Assembly: GCF_900589395.1 (NCBI RefSeq) | Contig: NZ_UUIS01000031.1 | Coordinates: 1 to 64,000, forward strand | Direction of reading: 5' to 3' | Origin: Pseudomonas viridiflava | Lineage (GTDB): Bacteria; Pseudomonadota; Gammaproteobacteria; Pseudomonadales; Pseudomonadaceae | Length of the DNA stretch: 64,000 nt | Translations under genes and position numbers: made by a program | Notes under the pieces: model-generated | Told to the model about the DNA's origin: nothing | The model's database searches: none | The model's input: only the letters and a program-made list of their open reading frames with translations | Part shown: one piece after another, positions 1 to 11,575 of the stretch | Layout: every line of letters begins with the position of its first letter | Position numbering within the stretch: position 1 is the stretch's first letter

Positions 1-44
1 GTAGTGTGGAGCTTCTCCATGTGAGAGTAGGTCATCGTCAAGAT
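1..44 (+). rRNA. rrf: 5S ribosomal RNA, 3' end only
   Basis: The first ~44 bases match the 3' third of Pseudomonas 5S rRNA: the GTAGTGTGG hairpin strand, TGTGAGAGTAGG, and the closing-helix strand ATCGTCAAG. The gene begins before the window, so an rRNA operon lies to the left. The exact 3' end is uncertain by a few bases. Confidence 0.9.
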
Positions 45-54
45 TCAAACCCAG

Positions 55-90
55 AACCCCTGATCGCTTTGCGGTCGGGGGTTTTGCTTT
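55..90 (+). terminator. rRNA operon terminator
   Basis: AACCCC pairs with GGGGTT around a loop that itself pairs partly (GATCG/CGGTC), followed by TTTTGCTTT. It lies 10 bases past the 5S end, as expected of an intrinsic terminator closing the rRNA operon. Confidence 0.8.
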
Positions 91-132
91 GGGCGCGATA
101 AAACCAACGCTCTTGGATACACAGGCGGCAGG

Positions 133-159
133 CAAAAAAAACCGCCTCAAGAGGCGGTC
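133..159 (-). terminator. Intrinsic terminator of the queD-like gene
   Basis: The inverted repeat ACCGCCTC-AA-GAGGCGGT is followed, read on the minus strand, by an uninterrupted run of T. It sits just past the stop of the minus-strand queD-like gene. Confidence 0.85.
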
Positions 160-177
160 TTGTTAAAACCCTTTGGC

Positions 178-534
178 TCAGTCGCCGCGGTATTCGCAGC
201 CACTGGTGCAGGTTTCATGAATCCGGATAGCGCTCAGTTCTGGCAGCAAAGGTTTGAGCTCTATCCAGATCCATTTCGCCAGATTTTCACTGGTCGGATT
301 CTCCAGGCCTGGAATGTCGTTGAGATAGTTGTGGTCCAGGCGTTCATAAAGCGGCTTGAAAATCGCTTTTATCTCGGAAAAGTCCCGAATCCAGCCTGTA
401 TGGGGATCAACCGGACCTGACAAATGAATACCGACACGAAATGAATGGCCATGCAGACGGCCGCATTTATGACCTTCCGGCACATGAGGAAGGCGGTGGG
501 CGGATTCGAAGGTAAACTCTTTGAAAATTTCCAA
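178..534 (-). CDS. queD: 6-carboxytetrahydropterin synthase QueD / PTPS family
   Basis: A 118-residue protein of the 6-pyruvoyl-tetrahydropterin synthase family, which converts 7,8-dihydroneopterin triphosphate to 6-carboxy-tetrahydropterin on the way to queuosine. The zinc ligands are visible as His13 (SAHRL) and His28 and His30 (LHGH), with the catalytic Cys24 in CGRLHGH and the Asp67-His68 pair in LDHNYL. The C-terminal [10 protein letters not shown] holds the conserved substrate-binding Glu. Length is normal for bacterial QueD. The gene stands alone, with its own terminator. A pterin role other than queuosine cannot be excluded, because no queC, queE or queF gene is adjacent. Confidence 0.88.
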   Translation of the reverse strand: MEIFKEFTFESAHRLPHVPEGHKCGRLHGHSFRVGIHLSGPVDPHTGWIRDFSEIKAIFKPLYERLDHNYLNDIPGLENPTSENLAKWIWIELKPLLPELSAIRIHETCTSGCEYRGD

Positions 535-639
535 AATCTTGACTCTATAAACGAGATGCAGGTGGCGAGTTTAACAGCAAAGGCCTGAAACACCACGAAC
601 ACCCTGAATAACAAGGCTGATAGCAGGTGGCCATAGCTC

Positions 640-670
640 TTCAGTTTGAGTTAAGTTGGCAGCGTTATCG
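640..670 (+). promoter_or_regulatory. Candidate BqsR-type box and -10 region upstream of the PepSY/two-component operon
   Basis: TTCAG at 640-644 and TTAAG at 651-655 are separated by exactly six bases. This is one mismatch from the tandem TTAAG-N6-TTAAG reported for P. aeruginosa BqsR (CarR). A loose -10-like TTATCG lies at 665-670, so the repeat would occupy the -35 position, typical of an OmpR-family activator. It is about 50 bp upstream of the first PepSY gene, consistent with autoregulation. The match is short and could be chance. Confidence 0.45.
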
Positions 671-705
671 TAGAGCCATGAATAGACATTCCACTCATGG
701 AGACG

Positions 706-1017
706 ATGATGAAAACGTTCGCAGCCTTGTTTGTTACCCCACTCCTGGCCATGACTGCCACCTTGGCGGTCGCGCACGACATCGGGCCTGATGAAGCATT
801 GAGGCTTCGGGATACCGGCACCATCCAGTCGTTTGAAAAGCTCAACGCCGTGGCCCTGGCCGCTCATCCCGGCGCGACCATTACCGAAACCGAGCTTGAA
901 AACGAATACGGCAACTATGTGTACCAACTTGACATCCGTGATGCCAAGGGGGTCGATTGGGATCTGGAAATCGATGCCGTCACCGGCAGGATCACCAAGA
1001 ACCATCAGGACGACTAA
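706..1017 (+). CDS. Secreted PepSY-domain protein (first of two)
   Basis: A small exported protein of about 103 residues. A signal peptide (MKTFAALFVTPLLAMTATLAVA, cleavage probably before HDIG) leads a single PepSY domain with the pattern LEAVALAAHPGATITETELE...YVYQLDIRD and a C-terminal GRITK. Three in-frame ATGs lie at 697, 706 and 709; GGAG at 699-702 favours 706 or 709. It overlaps the next gene by one base (TAATG), so translation is probably coupled. PepSY proteins often sit in the periplasm beside sensor kinases or metal and peptidase systems. Its neighbours suggest a periplasmic accessory to the kinase, like the bqsP/bqsQ (carO-type) genes, but its activity is unknown. Confidence 0.8.
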   Translation: MMKTFAALFVTPLLAMTATLAVAHDIGPDEALRLRDTGTIQSFEKLNAVALAAHPGATITETELENEYGNYVYQLDIRDAKGVDWDLEIDAVTGRITKNHQDD

Positions 1018-1322
1018 TGAGTGTCAAGACGCGCCGCACAGCCCTCTTCGGGCTGATTGTACTGTGCACATGCACCCAGGCCCGGGATCTGGATCAGGAT
1101 GAGGCCCTGCAATTGCGCCAGCGTGGCATTATCCTGCCGCTGCAGCAGTTCATCGAGCAGGCGCTGTCGCGTCATCCAGGGTCACGGCTGTTGGAAGCCG
1201 AGCTGGAGGAGAAGAACGGCGTTTACGTCTATGAGTTCGAGCTGTTGACAACCCAGGGCATTGTCCGTGAGCTCAAGTTCGATGCTCGCGACAGCCGATT
1301 GCTTAAAGACGAGGAAGACTGA
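1017..1322 (+). CDS. Secreted PepSY-domain protein (second of two)
   Basis: A 101-residue protein with a hydrophobic leader ([15 protein letters not shown]) and one PepSY domain: [24 protein letters not shown], then [10 protein letters not shown] and [11 protein letters not shown]. It is a paralogue of the preceding protein: both begin the mature part with D-x-DEAL-LR and share the HPG/E-E pattern, which points to tandem duplication. The leader has cysteines but no proper lipobox, because the residue before each Cys is Leu or Thr. The start ATG overlaps the upstream stop, and its own stop overlaps the regulator start (TGATG). Confidence 0.8.
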   Translation: MSVKTRRTALFGLIVLCTCTQARDLDQDEALQLRQRGIILPLQQFIEQALSRHPGSRLLEAELEEKNGVYVYEFELLTTQGIVRELKFDARDSRLLKDEED

Positions 1323-1990
1323 TGCGGTTGTTGCTGGTGGAAGATCATGTCCCGCTCGCCGATGAGCTGTTATCGACGCTGACACGCCAAGGCTACGCCG
1401 TCGATTGGCTGGCCGATGGTCGGGATGCCCAATATCAGGGCCTGAGCGAACCCTATGATCTGATCGTGCTTGACCTCGGGCTTCCAGGCGTACCAGGTCT
1501 GGAAGTCCTCGCGCACTGGCGTGCCAATGGCCTGTCGGCCCCGGTTTTGGTGCTTACCGCACGCGGCTCCTGGTCGGAGCGTATCGAAGGACTCAAGGCC
1601 GGAGCCGACGACTACCTGACCAAACCTTTTCATCCAGAAGAACTGCAACTGCGCATTCAGGCGTTATTGCGCCGGGCGCGGGGCCTGGCCAACCAGCCCA
1701 AGCTGGAATCGGCTGGCTGGCATCTGGATGAAGGCCGCCAGTCTGTTTCGCGTGACGGCGTCGATATCCAGCTCACCTCTGCCGAGTTTCGGCTGTTGCG
1801 CTATTTCATGCTGCACCCTGAGCAGATCCTCTCCAAAAGCCATTTATCCGAGCACCTGTACGACGGTGAAAACGAACGCGACTCTAATGTGATCGAGGTT
1901 CACGTCAACCATTTACGGCGCAAGCTGGGACGCGCAGTCATTGAAACGCGTCGCGGCCAGGGCTACCTGTTCGGCGGTACTGGAGATTGA
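1322..1990 (+). CDS. OmpR-family response regulator (BqsR/CarR-like)
   Basis: A 222-residue two-domain regulator. The receiver domain (1-115) has the acidic pair Glu7-Asp8, phospho-acceptor Asp51 in [10 protein letters not shown], Thr79 and Lys101 in DDYLTKPF. A winged-helix DNA-binding domain (125-220) contains [12 protein letters not shown] and [14 protein letters not shown]. It is the third gene of a coupled operon, overlapping the PepSY gene before it and the kinase after it. The order PepSY-PepSY-RR-HK, next to a chemoreceptor and nuo, resembles P. aeruginosa bqsPQRS, where the system responds to Fe(II) and Ca2+. That equivalence is inference. Confidence 0.88.
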   Translation: MRLLLVEDHVPLADELLSTLTRQGYAVDWLADGRDAQYQGLSEPYDLIVLDLGLPGVPGLEVLAHWRANGLSAPVLVLTARGSWSERIEGLKAGADDYLTKPFHPEELQLRIQALLRRARGLANQPKLESAGWHLDEGRQSVSRDGVDIQLTSAEFRLLRYFMLHPEQILSKSHLSEHLYDGENERDSNVIEVHVNHLRRKLGRAVIETRRGQGYLFGGTGD

Positions 1991-3309
1991 AGTCGATCCA
2001 GCGACGCCTGAGCCTGGGACTGATTGCGATCATGCTCGTCATTGGCCTGATCATGGCCCAGACCAGCCTGTGGCTGTTCGAGATGGGGCTGCAAAGGTAT
2101 CTGGAGTCCGGGTTGCGCAATGAAAGCGAAAACCTGCTGGCCGCCATGGTGCGTGGCCCGACAGGCTTTCAGCTGGATGAGCAGCGTTTATCGGGTGCCT
2201 ATCACCGACCCTTTTCCGGGCATTACTTCCGGGTCGATTTTGCCGATGGGCACTGGCGATCACGCTCGCTGTGGGATTTTGAATTGCCCAGGCCGCAGTC
2301 CGGTGGCTTGCATGCCGACCTCGAGTTGGGTAACACCGGCCAGTCGCTGTTGTTGCTCACAGCCGAATACCGAAAGTTCGGGCAATCCATCTCTATTACC
2401 ATTGCCCAGGATTACACCCCTGTGCGTAAAAGCTTTCAGCGCATGCAGCAGATCGGCATGGGCCTGGGCCTGGCGGCGTTGATTCTGGTCTTGCTCCTGC
2501 AACGACTGACGGTACGGCGTGCACTGCGCCCGCTTAACATCGTGCGCGAGCAGATCAGCCAGCTGCAGCAAGGACAGCGCTCGCAGCTCGACAATGCGGT
2601 CCCACTCGAGCTTGCGCCCCTGGTCGACCAGATCAATCACCTGTTGGTCCATACCGAGGACAGCCTCAAGCGTTCGCGTAACGCTCTGGGCAACCTCGGC
2701 CACGCCCTGAAGACGCCCTTGGCAGTCATGCTCAGCCTGGCGTCCAATCAGAGCCTCGACGCTTATCCTGCCTTGCGCAAGACCCTGCATGAACAGCTTG
2801 AACAGATCCAGCAGCGTCTTGAGCGTGAATTGCATCGCGCCCGGTTATCCGGAGATGCCCTGCCGGGGGCCCGTTTCGACTGCGATGTAGAGCTGCCGGG
2901 GCTGTTTTCCACGTTGCAGATGATCCATGGTGAACACTTGCAATTGAGCAATGACGTACCAGCTGGATTGTTTCTGCCCTGGGATCGCGAAGACCTGCTC
3001 GAACTGCTCGGCAACTTGCTGGACAACGCCTGTAAATGGGCTGACAGTGAAGTGCGTTTGTGCATTGACCCAAGTCCTCAGGGCACTTGCCTGATGGTCG
3101 ACGATGACGGCCCCGGCATTCCCGAGTCCCGTCGTCAGACTGTCTTCAGTCGTGGTGCGCGCCTGGACGAGCAGACCAGTGGACATGGGTTGGGCCTGGG
3201 CATCGTACGTGACATTGTCGAAGCCTGGGGAGGCACGTTGCACTTGTTGGCCAGTCCGCTGGGCGGTTTGCAAGTCCGTATCAATCTGCCAGAGCGCCTT
3301 GGGGCCTGA
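1987..3309 (+). CDS. Sensor histidine kinase, PhoQ/BqsS-like
   Basis: A 440-residue membrane kinase. TM1 spans about 9-32, a ~120-residue periplasmic sensor follows, TM2 is at about 155-172, then HAMP, and the H-box [10 protein letters not shown] with His239. N-box [14 protein letters not shown]1 DDDGPGIP and G2 GHGLGLGIV complete an HATPase domain. The HALKTPL form of the H-box is typical of PhoQ and BqsS relatives. The start is TTG at 1987, overlapping the regulator stop in TTGA; the next ATG falls inside TM1, so TTG with translational coupling is most likely. The periplasmic domain has no RExxE motif, the motif reported for Fe(II) sensing by BqsS, although it has an RNESE stretch near residue 44. 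The ligand is therefore uncertain. Confidence 0.87.
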   Translation: MKSIQRRLSLGLIAIMLVIGLIMAQTSLWLFEMGLQRYLESGLRNESENLLAAMVRGPTGFQLDEQRLSGAYHRPFSGHYFRVDFADGHWRSRSLWDFELPRPQSGGLHADLELGNTGQSLLLLTAEYRKFGQSISITIAQDYTPVRKSFQRMQQIGMGLGLAALILVLLLQRLTVRRALRPLNIVREQISQLQQGQRSQLDNAVPLELAPLVDQINHLLVHTEDSLKRSRNALGNLGHALKTPLAVMLSLASNQSLDAYPALRKTLHEQLEQIQQRLERELHRARLSGDALPGARFDCDVELPGLFSTLQMIHGEHLQLSNDVPAGLFLPWDREDLLELLGNLLDNACKWADSEVRLCIDPSPQGTCLMVDDDGPGIPESRRQTVFSRGARLDEQTSGHGLGLGIVRDIVEAWGGTLHLLASPLGGLQVRINLPERLGA

Positions 3310-3422
3310 ACCTGCGGCGCTGGGCATTTTCAGTCAAAAAACCGCTCAACCTGTAGGCATGGGAGCCGATAACCGATCAAGAGCTTGGGTTCCATAACAA
3401 CAATAATCACAAGGTATTTCTC

Positions 3423-5102
3423 ATGCGTCTGAATCTCAAAGCTAAAGTGCTGTTACTGGCCGTCGTGCCTGTGCTGTTGTTTGCGCTGATCATCAGTGCT
3501 GCCACGGTCTATATTCTCCAGCAGCAAGCCGAGCTGGAAGTCAGTGATACACGTGAACGCCTGCTCGAAGAAGCCAAGACCAACCTCAAGGATCATGTGT
3601 CGATTGCCATCAGCGCCATCAAGCCGATGTACGATGCGGCGGCGCCCGGGGACGAGACTGCCAAGGCCAGCGCCATCAAACTGTTTTCGGCCGTCAGCTA
3701 TGGCAAGGACGGCTACCTGTTCGGCTACAACTCCGATGTGATCCGCATCTTCCGAAGCAACAGCACCGATGGGCTCGGCAAAAGCTTCAATGATGTCCGC
3801 GATCCCAATGGTGTTTATCTGAATCGCGAACTGGTTGCCGTGGCCAAGAACGGCACCCATTACGTGCGTTACGCCTCGGCCTTGCCAGGCAAGACTGAGC
3901 CGGTTCCCAAAGTGGGTTATACCGAGTACCTGCCCAAATGGGATCTGGTGGTGGGCAGCGCGGTCAATCTGGACGGTATCGAAGCGCAGGTCGTCCTGGT
4001 CCGGCAAGGCATCGAGGCCCGCTTGCAGGAAATGCTCTACAGCATTGTCGGCATCACCGTATTGCTGCTGGTGATCATCAGCATGGTGGGTGTTGTGGTC
4101 AGCGGCACCCTGTTGCGTCCCCTGCGCCTGATGAAGGCCAATCTGGACGACATTGCCGCCGGTGAGGGTGACCTGACCAAGCGCCTTAAAATCACCAGCC
4201 AGGATGAGCTGGGCGAACTGGCCGGCTCTTTCAACCGCTTCGTCGACAAGATTCATGGCCTGGTGCGGCAGATGACCGAGGTGACCACGCAACTGACCGG
4301 GCTGGTGGCCGAGGTGTCATCGCAGGCGCAGCGTTCCGAGGTGGCCATGGACCGGCAGCGCTACGAAACCGACCAGGTGGCCACCGCCATCAATCAGATG
4401 TCCGCCGCCGCCCAGGAAGTCGCCAAGAGCGCGCAGAATGCCTCCACCGCGGCACAACAGACCGACGAGCAAGGCCGTGCGGCCAAACGTGTGGTCGACG
4501 GCAGCATCGCGCAGATTCACTCGCTGGTCGATGACATTCGCAAGAGCGGTGTCTCGCTCGATAGCCTGCAACAGGACGTTTCCTCGATCGTCAGTGTGCT
4601 GGGTGTCATTCGCTCCATTGCCGAGCAGACTAACCTGTTGGCCCTCAATGCGGCCATCGAGGCGGCCAGGGCAGGGGAAGCCGGGCGTGGCTTTGCAGTC
4701 GTGGCCGACGAAGTCCGGGCCCTGGCCAGCCGCACCCAGCAAAGCACGCAGGAAATCCAGTCGATGATTGACCGCCTGCAGCAGGGCACCTCCGAGGCGG
4801 TCGGGGCCATGCGCCGCTCCAGTGAAGCCGGCGACGGCACTTCGGTGCAGGCCAATGAGGCCGGCCGTTCTCTGGTCACCATCGGTGAACTGATCGCGAC
4901 CATCAACGCGATGAATGCCCAGATCGCCAGCGCCGCTGAAGAACAGACCGCCGTGGCCGAAGAGATCAACCGCAGCGTTCATCAGATCGCCGTGGCGGTC
5001 GACAGTGTGGCCGATGAAACCCGTCAGGGTGCGCAGACCTCGCGCAGCCTGGCCGAGCTGGGCCAGCGCCTTGGCGCCCTGGCCACGCAATTCCGGGTCT
5101 GA
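3423..5102 (+). CDS. Methyl-accepting chemotaxis protein with sCache_2 sensor
   Basis: A 559-residue chemoreceptor. TM1 is at about 8-31, followed by a periplasmic single-Cache domain (about 40-195) carrying the sCache_2 hallmark DGYLFGYN...[21 protein letters not shown]2 is at about 208-229, then HAMP, and a long coiled-coil signalling domain whose hairpin tip reads [19 protein letters not shown]. It has no C-terminal CheR-docking pentapeptide. sCache_2 receptors commonly bind small carboxylates. The place between a bqs-like operon and nuo matches the neighbourhood of P. aeruginosa CtpM (a malate receptor), but ligand identity is not readable from sequence. An AAGG-type ribosome site precedes the ATG. 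Confidence 0.9.
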   Translation: MRLNLKAKVLLLAVVPVLLFALIISAATVYILQQQAELEVSDTRERLLEEAKTNLKDHVSIAISAIKPMYDAAAPGDETAKASAIKLFSAVSYGKDGYLFGYNSDVIRIFRSNSTDGLGKSFNDVRDPNGVYLNRELVAVAKNGTHYVRYASALPGKTEPVPKVGYTEYLPKWDLVVGSAVNLDGIEAQVVLVRQGIEARLQEMLYSIVGITVLLLVIISMVGVVVSGTLLRPLRLMKANLDDIAAGEGDLTKRLKITSQDELGELAGSFNRFVDKIHGLVRQMTEVTTQLTGLVAEVSSQAQRSEVAMDRQRYETDQVATAINQMSAAAQEVAKSAQNASTAAQQTDEQGRAAKRVVDGSIAQIHSLVDDIRKSGVSLDSLQQDVSSIVSVLGVIRSIAEQTNLLALNAAIEAARAGEAGRGFAVVADEVRALASRTQQSTQEIQSMIDRLQQGTSEAVGAMRRSSEAGDGTSVQANEAGRSLVTIGELIATINAMNAQIASAAEEQTAVAEEINRSVHQIAVAVDSVADETRQGAQTSRSLAELGQRLGALATQFRV

Positions 5103-5244
5103 GTCCAAGCGGCACGGGGGGCTCCGGCTCCCGCTGCCCGTGTCAAATCCAGCGAATTGCCATCATCAACGGCACTCGTGTCTGTCCCGGCTGACTAAGG
5201 CTCTAGAGCGGGCATAGCGCCCGCCCTGACGACATGGATGAGAC

Positions 5245-6309
5245 ATGAACGAAACCAACCTGCAAAACAAGACCCTGATGTTGTTAGTGACGCTGGTCAC
5301 CATTGCCTTTATCTGGATCCTGCTGCCGTTCTACGGTGCCGTGTTCTGGGCGGTGATCCTGGGCATCATCTTTTCGCCCCTGCAACGGCGCCTGCAACTG
5401 CGCTTTGGCCGGTCGCGTAACCAGACCAGCCTGATCACGCTGACCATATGCCTGATCATCGCCATTTTGCCGGTGATCGTCATCAGCGCCATGCTGGTCC
5501 AGGAAGGGGCACTGCTCTACAAGAACATTGAAAGCGGCCAACTGGACATCGCCACCTACCTGAACGAATTCAAGGGCATGCTGCCGGCGTCCGGGCAACA
5601 TTTGCTGGACCGCATGGGCATGGGCGACTTCAACGGACTGCGTGACAAGATTGCCAAGGGCGCCATGCAAGGCAGCCAGTACCTGGCCACCCAGGCGTTC
5701 AGCTTTGGCCAAGGCACATTCGACTTTGTGGTGAGCTTCTTCATCATGCTGTACCTGTTGTTTTTCTTTTTGCGCGATGGCCAGGAGCTGGTGCGCAAGA
5801 TCCGCAATGCCATTCCCCTGGCCGAACAGCACAAGCGTCGCCTGCAACTGAAGTTCAACCGGGTGGTGCGTGCCACGGTCAAGGGCAACGTTCTGGTGGC
5901 CGTGACCCAAGGCGCCCTGGGCGGCCTGATCTTCTGGTTCCTGGACATCCCCAGCGCCTTGCTCTGGGCGGTGATCATGGCGTTCCTGTCGCTGTTGCCG
6001 GCGGTCGGTGCCGGTATCGTCTGGGCACCTGTGGCGGTGTACTTCGTGGCCAGCGGGATGATCTGGCAAGGCGTGGTGCTGACACTGTTCGGTGTGCTGG
6101 TCATCGGCATGGTCGACAACGTGCTGCGCCCGGTGTTGGTGGGCAGGGACACCCGTATGCCTGACTACCTGATCCTGATCAGCACCCTGGGCGGCATGTC
6201 GGTATTCGGCCTCAATGGCTTTGTCATCGGCCCTTTGATCGCGGCACTGTTCATCTCGTGCTGGGCACTGTTTACCGAAGCCAAGAAACGGGTGCAATTG
6301 CCTGGATAG
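5245..6309 (+). CDS. AI-2E family transporter (PerM/YdiK type)
   Basis: A 354-residue polytopic inner-membrane protein. Two closely spaced N-terminal helices (LVTIAFIWILLPFYGAVFW) are followed by further membrane segments and a soluble loop around residues 90-140. The family signature runs near the C-terminus as LPAVGAGIVWAPVA, MVDNVLRPVLVGR and GPLIAALF. The family name comes from the E. coli AI-2 exporter, but many members have other or unknown substrates, including Na+/H+ exchange, so no substrate is assigned. GGATGAG lies upstream of the ATG. The gene ends at a bidirectional terminator shared with nuoN. Confidence 0.85.
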   Translation: MNETNLQNKTLMLLVTLVTIAFIWILLPFYGAVFWAVILGIIFSPLQRRLQLRFGRSRNQTSLITLTICLIIAILPVIVISAMLVQEGALLYKNIESGQLDIATYLNEFKGMLPASGQHLLDRMGMGDFNGLRDKIAKGAMQGSQYLATQAFSFGQGTFDFVVSFFIMLYLLFFFLRDGQELVRKIRNAIPLAEQHKRRLQLKFNRVVRATVKGNVLVAVTQGALGGLIFWFLDIPSALLWAVIMAFLSLLPAVGAGIVWAPVAVYFVASGMIWQGVVLTLFGVLVIGMVDNVLRPVLVGRDTRMPDYLILISTLGGMSVFGLNGFVIGPLIAALFISCWALFTEAKKRVQLPG

Positions 6310-6323
6310 GCAATCGTGCGGCG

Positions 6324-6357
6324 AAAAAAAACCCTGCTTCTAGAGCAGGGTTTTTTT
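6324..6357. terminator. Bidirectional terminator between the AI-2E transporter gene and nuoN
   Basis: AAAAAAAACCCTGCT-CTAG-AGCAGGGTTTTTTT: a perfect stem with A and T tracts on either side, placed between convergent genes, so it can stop transcription from both strands. Confidence 0.92.
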
Positions 6358-6370
6358 ATGCAGCGAACAA

Positions 6371-7840
6371 TCAACCCGGCACATGCAGCCCGGAGTTGAT
6401 GACCAGGTCCAGCAACGGTTGTGGGTACACGCCCAGCACGAAGGTCATGATCGCCACGGCCAGCAGCATCACGCCACCGGTGCGCTGTGCCCAGTTGAAG
6501 GCCGCATCGTGGCGCGGCATCTTGTTGTCCACCAGGTACATGGTGACCATCACGCGCAGGTAATAGAACACGCCGATGGCGCTGCCCAGTACCAGTGCGC
6601 CGACCAGCCACCACAGTTGCGACTCGACGCCGCTGGCAATGATGTAGAACTTGCCGATAAAGCCTGCCGTCAGCGGGATACCGGCCAGCGACAGCATCAT
6701 CAGGGTCATGACGGCGGTGAGGTACGGACGACGCCAGAACAGGCCGCGGTATTCGAACATTGCATCGGCATCACGGCCGCTGTAGGGCGAGGACATCATG
6801 GTGATCACACCAAAGCTGCCCAGCGACGTCAGCACGTAGGTGGTGAGGTACACGCCGATGGCTTCGACGGCCATGCCTTTGCTCGCCACCAGGGCGATCA
6901 TCAGGTAACCGAAGTGGGCAATCGAGGAGTAACCCAGCAGACGCTTGAGGTTGTTCTGCACCAGGGCCAGCAGGTTACCGACCAGGATGGAGGCAACGGC
7001 CACCACGGCCAGGACGGTTTCGAGCACACCGCTGCTGGCCACCGGCGAGATCTGGAACAAGCGCACCAGCACCGCGAACACCGCCACCTTGCTGGCCGTG
7101 GCCAGGAATGCTGCCACAGGCGCCGGCGCGCCTTCATAGACGTCCGGCGTCCACAGGTGGAAAGGCACCAGCGACAGTTTGAAGGCCAGGCCCACGACCA
7201 TCATGCCAAGGCCCAGGCTGGCGATCGGGCTTGGCAGGCCGGTGGCCGCCAAGGCCTTGCCGATGCCGTCGAAGCTCAGGCTACCCGACTCGGCATACAG
7301 CAGCGCCATGCCGAACAGCAGGAAGGCGGAGCCGGCAGCCGACAGCACCATGTACTTGATGCCGCCTTCGAGCGAGCGCTTGTTGAAGAACGCATAGGCC
7401 ACCAGACCGTAGACCGGCACCGACAGCAACTCCAGGCCAATGAACAGGCCCGCCAGATGTTGCGCGCAGACCAGCACCATGCCACCGGCGGCCGCCAGCA
7501 GGATCAGCAGGTACAGTTCTTCGCGGTTGCCCGGGTAGCCGACCTTGTCATCACCCAGATAGGCATGGGCCATGGTCACACAGGCCAGGGTCGAGGCCAG
7601 GATCAGTGCCATGTAGAAGCAGGCGAATGCGTCCACGTGCAGCAGGGGCGTGACCACCAGAGGCGCGACCTTCAGGGCCGGGTAGACCGACAGCAATGCC
7701 AGGTTCAGGCCCGCCACGCTGAGCAGGAAGGTTTGCGAGTGATTGCGCCGCCATGCGATGGCCAGCATCACCACCACGATGGTGATGCTGGTGATCAGCA
7801 GGGGGCCAAGCGCAATAAAGTGTTGAATCGTCAGGTCCAT
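6371..7840 (-). CDS. nuoN: NADH-quinone oxidoreductase subunit N
   Basis: A 489-residue antiporter-like subunit of complex I with about 14 membrane helices and last gene of the nuo operon. The helix-5 glutamate of the proton channel lies in [15 protein letters not shown], and the TM7 lysine region reads [22 protein letters not shown]. The start was placed at MDLTIQHF (ATG ending at 7840). Longer in-frame sequence exists upstream but overlaps the nuoM end and does not match the family's N-terminus. Seven bases separate it from nuoM. Confidence 0.97.
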   Translation of the reverse strand: MDLTIQHFIALGPLLITSITIVVVMLAIAWRRNHSQTFLLSVAGLNLALLSVYPALKVAPLVVTPLLHVDAFACFYMALILASTLACVTMAHAYLGDDKVGYPGNREELYLLILLAAAGGMVLVCAQHLAGLFIGLELLSVPVYGLVAYAFFNKRSLEGGIKYMVLSAAGSAFLLFGMALLYAESGSLSFDGIGKALAATGLPSPIASLGLGMMVVGLAFKLSLVPFHLWTPDVYEGAPAPVAAFLATASKVAVFAVLVRLFQISPVASSGVLETVLAVVAVASILVGNLLALVQNNLKRLLGYSSIAHFGYLMIALVASKGMAVEAIGVYLTTYVLTSLGSFGVITMMSSPYSGRDADAMFEYRGLFWRRPYLTAVMTLMMLSLAGIPLTAGFIGKFYIIASGVESQLWWLVGALVLGSAIGVFYYLRVMVTMYLVDNKMPRHDAAFNWAQRTGGVMLLAVAIMTFVLGVYPQPLLDLVINSGLHVPG

Positions 7841-7847
7841 AGCGCTC

Positions 7848-9380
7848 TTACCGGGCCGAAGCGAGTTGAGTGAAGGCAGTGCCAAGCCATTGCTGCACGC
7901 CGTGCATGGTCGCCGCCGATGTGTCCAGGAACGGCTGCGGGTAGACCCCGAGCACGATCAGCAGGACGGCAAGCCCCAGCACCATGAGCATTTCCCGCGC
8001 ATCCATGCCTTTGTAGACCTCTTCGGAACTGGAAGGACCGAAGTAGGCGCGGTGGATCATGATCAACGAATAGACCGAACCGAACACCAGGCCGGAGGTG
8101 GCAATGGCCGTGATCCATGGCGAATGCACGAAACTGCCCAGCAGGATCAGGAACTCACCAACGAAGTTGCCGGTGCCCGGCAGGCCCAGGGACGCGGCCG
8201 CAAAGAACAGGCTGATGGCCGGCAGGTAAGGGATACGCGACCACAAGCCACCCATCTGGCGCATGTCACGTGTGTGCAGGCGCTCATACAGCTGACCGCT
8301 GAGGATAAACAGCGCCGCTGCCGACACGCCGTGGGCGATCATCTGGATCACCACGCCCTGCAGGGCTTGCTGGCTGCCCGAGTAGATACCGATCAGCACG
8401 AAACCCATGTGCGAGACGCTGGAGAACGCGATCAAACGCTTGATATCGCTCTGTGCGAACGCCAGGAAGGCACCGTAGAAGATACCGATCAGGCCCAGGG
8501 TCATGGCGATCGGCGCAAACTCGGCCGAGGCGTTGGGGAACAGCGGCAGTGCAAAACGCAGCAGGCCATAGGCCGCCGTCTTCAACAGGATACCCGCCAG
8601 GTCGACAGAGCCTGCGGTCGGTGCCTGGGCGTGGGCGTCAGGCAGCCAGGAGTGCAGCGGCACCACCGGCAGCTTCACCGCGAAGGCGATGAAGAAGCCC
8701 AGCATCAGGATGTACTCGGTGCCGGGTGTCAGTTGGGTCTTGAGCAGCTCGGCATAGGCAAAGGTCAGAGTGCCGGTCTGGTTGTAATGCACCAGCACCA
8801 GGCCCAGGATTGCCACCAGCATGATCAGGCCACTGGCCTGGGTGAAGATGAAGAACTTGGTTGCCGCGTAGATCCGGGTCTTCTTGCCGTCCGATGAACT
8901 ATGACCCCAGAGCGCGATGAGGAAGTACATCGGCACCAGCATCATTTCCCAGAAGAAGAAGAACAGGAACAGGTCGATGGCCAGGAACACGCCGACCACA
9001 CCGCCCAGGATCCACATCAGGTTCAGGTGGAAGAAGCCGACCTTGCGCTGGATTTCCTTCCACGAGCACAGCACCGACAGGACGCCGAGCAGACCGGTGA
9101 GCAGAATCATCAGCAGCGACAGGCCATCCAGGGCCAGGTGCAGGCTGATGCCGAAGCGCGAGATCCAGTCGGCCTGGAATTCCAGGGTCCACTGGGGTGC
9201 CGCGCCGGGGGCCGGCGACAGGGTGTAGTTGCCGGTGGCCCACAACCACAGGCCGAGACCCAGCAGCAGGGACATGGTCGCCAGCGCGATCCAGCGTGGC
9301 AGTGTGGCGCTGACGCGCTCACACAACCAGCAGAGCAGGCCGCCGATAAAGGGGATCAGGATTAGCCAAGGCAGAATCAT
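7848..9380 (-). CDS. nuoM: NADH-quinone oxidoreductase subunit M
   Basis: A 510-residue antiporter-like complex I subunit that pumps protons in the membrane arm. The key helix-5 glutamate is in [20 protein letters not shown]. The TM7-8 segment is [27 protein letters not shown], holding the channel lysine. The later [24 protein letters not shown] is characteristic of NuoM. Length matches E. coli NuoM (509). It starts at [14 protein letters not shown], 39 bases after the nuoL stop. Confidence 0.97.
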   Translation of the reverse strand: MILPWLILIPFIGGLLCWLCERVSATLPRWIALATMSLLLGLGLWLWATGNYTLSPAPGAAPQWTLEFQADWISRFGISLHLALDGLSLLMILLTGLLGVLSVLCSWKEIQRKVGFFHLNLMWILGGVVGVFLAIDLFLFFFFWEMMLVPMYFLIALWGHSSSDGKKTRIYAATKFFIFTQASGLIMLVAILGLVLVHYNQTGTLTFAYAELLKTQLTPGTEYILMLGFFIAFAVKLPVVPLHSWLPDAHAQAPTAGSVDLAGILLKTAAYGLLRFALPLFPNASAEFAPIAMTLGLIGIFYGAFLAFAQSDIKRLIAFSSVSHMGFVLIGIYSGSQQALQGVVIQMIAHGVSAAALFILSGQLYERLHTRDMRQMGGLWSRIPYLPAISLFFAAASLGLPGTGNFVGEFLILLGSFVHSPWITAIATSGLVFGSVYSLIMIHRAYFGPSSSEEVYKGMDAREMLMVLGLAVLLIVLGVYPQPFLDTSAATMHGVQQWLGTAFTQLASAR

Positions 9381-9419
9381 GACGGGCTCAATTCCTTTCG
9401 CAAATTCGCAAGGTTCATG

Positions 9420-11266
<1,847 letters not shown>

Positions 11267-11270
<4 letters not shown>

Positions 11271-11575
11271 CCGCGCATCTCGCTGGCAGCATCGATATCG
11301 AGAGTGTGGAAGCGGCGATACAGCTGCATCAGGATCGCCAGGCCAATACTGGCCTCGGCGGCCGCCAGGCTGATCACCAGGATGAACATCACTTGTCCAT
11401 CCGGCTGGCCCCAACGGCTACCCGCCACCACAAATGCCAGGGCGGCTGCGTTCATCATCACTTCCAGGCTCATCAGCACGAAAAGGATGTTGCGCCGCAC
11501 CATCAGGCCGACCAGGCCCAGGCAGAACAGGACACCGGCAACCGCCAGGCCATGTTCGAGAGGAATAGCATTCAT
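11267..11575 (-). CDS. nuoK: NADH-quinone oxidoreductase subunit K
   Basis: A 102-residue, three-helix subunit. It has the conserved membrane glutamates: one in [15 protein letters not shown] and one in [14 protein letters not shown]. These carry protons between the quinone site and the antiporter modules. It overlaps nuoL and nuoJ by four bases each (ATGA), so this part of the operon is translationally coupled. Confidence 0.97.

Noticed and set aside
535..696. preQ1 riboswitch near queD
   Set aside because: The region before queD is short and shows no preQ1 aptamer pattern. Bacterial preQ1 switches need a C-rich loop and A-rich tail that are not seen.
697..705. ATG at 697 as the start of the first PepSY gene
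   Set aside because: The only good Shine-Dalgarno (GGAG at 699-702) overlaps it, so it serves the ATGs at 706/709 instead.
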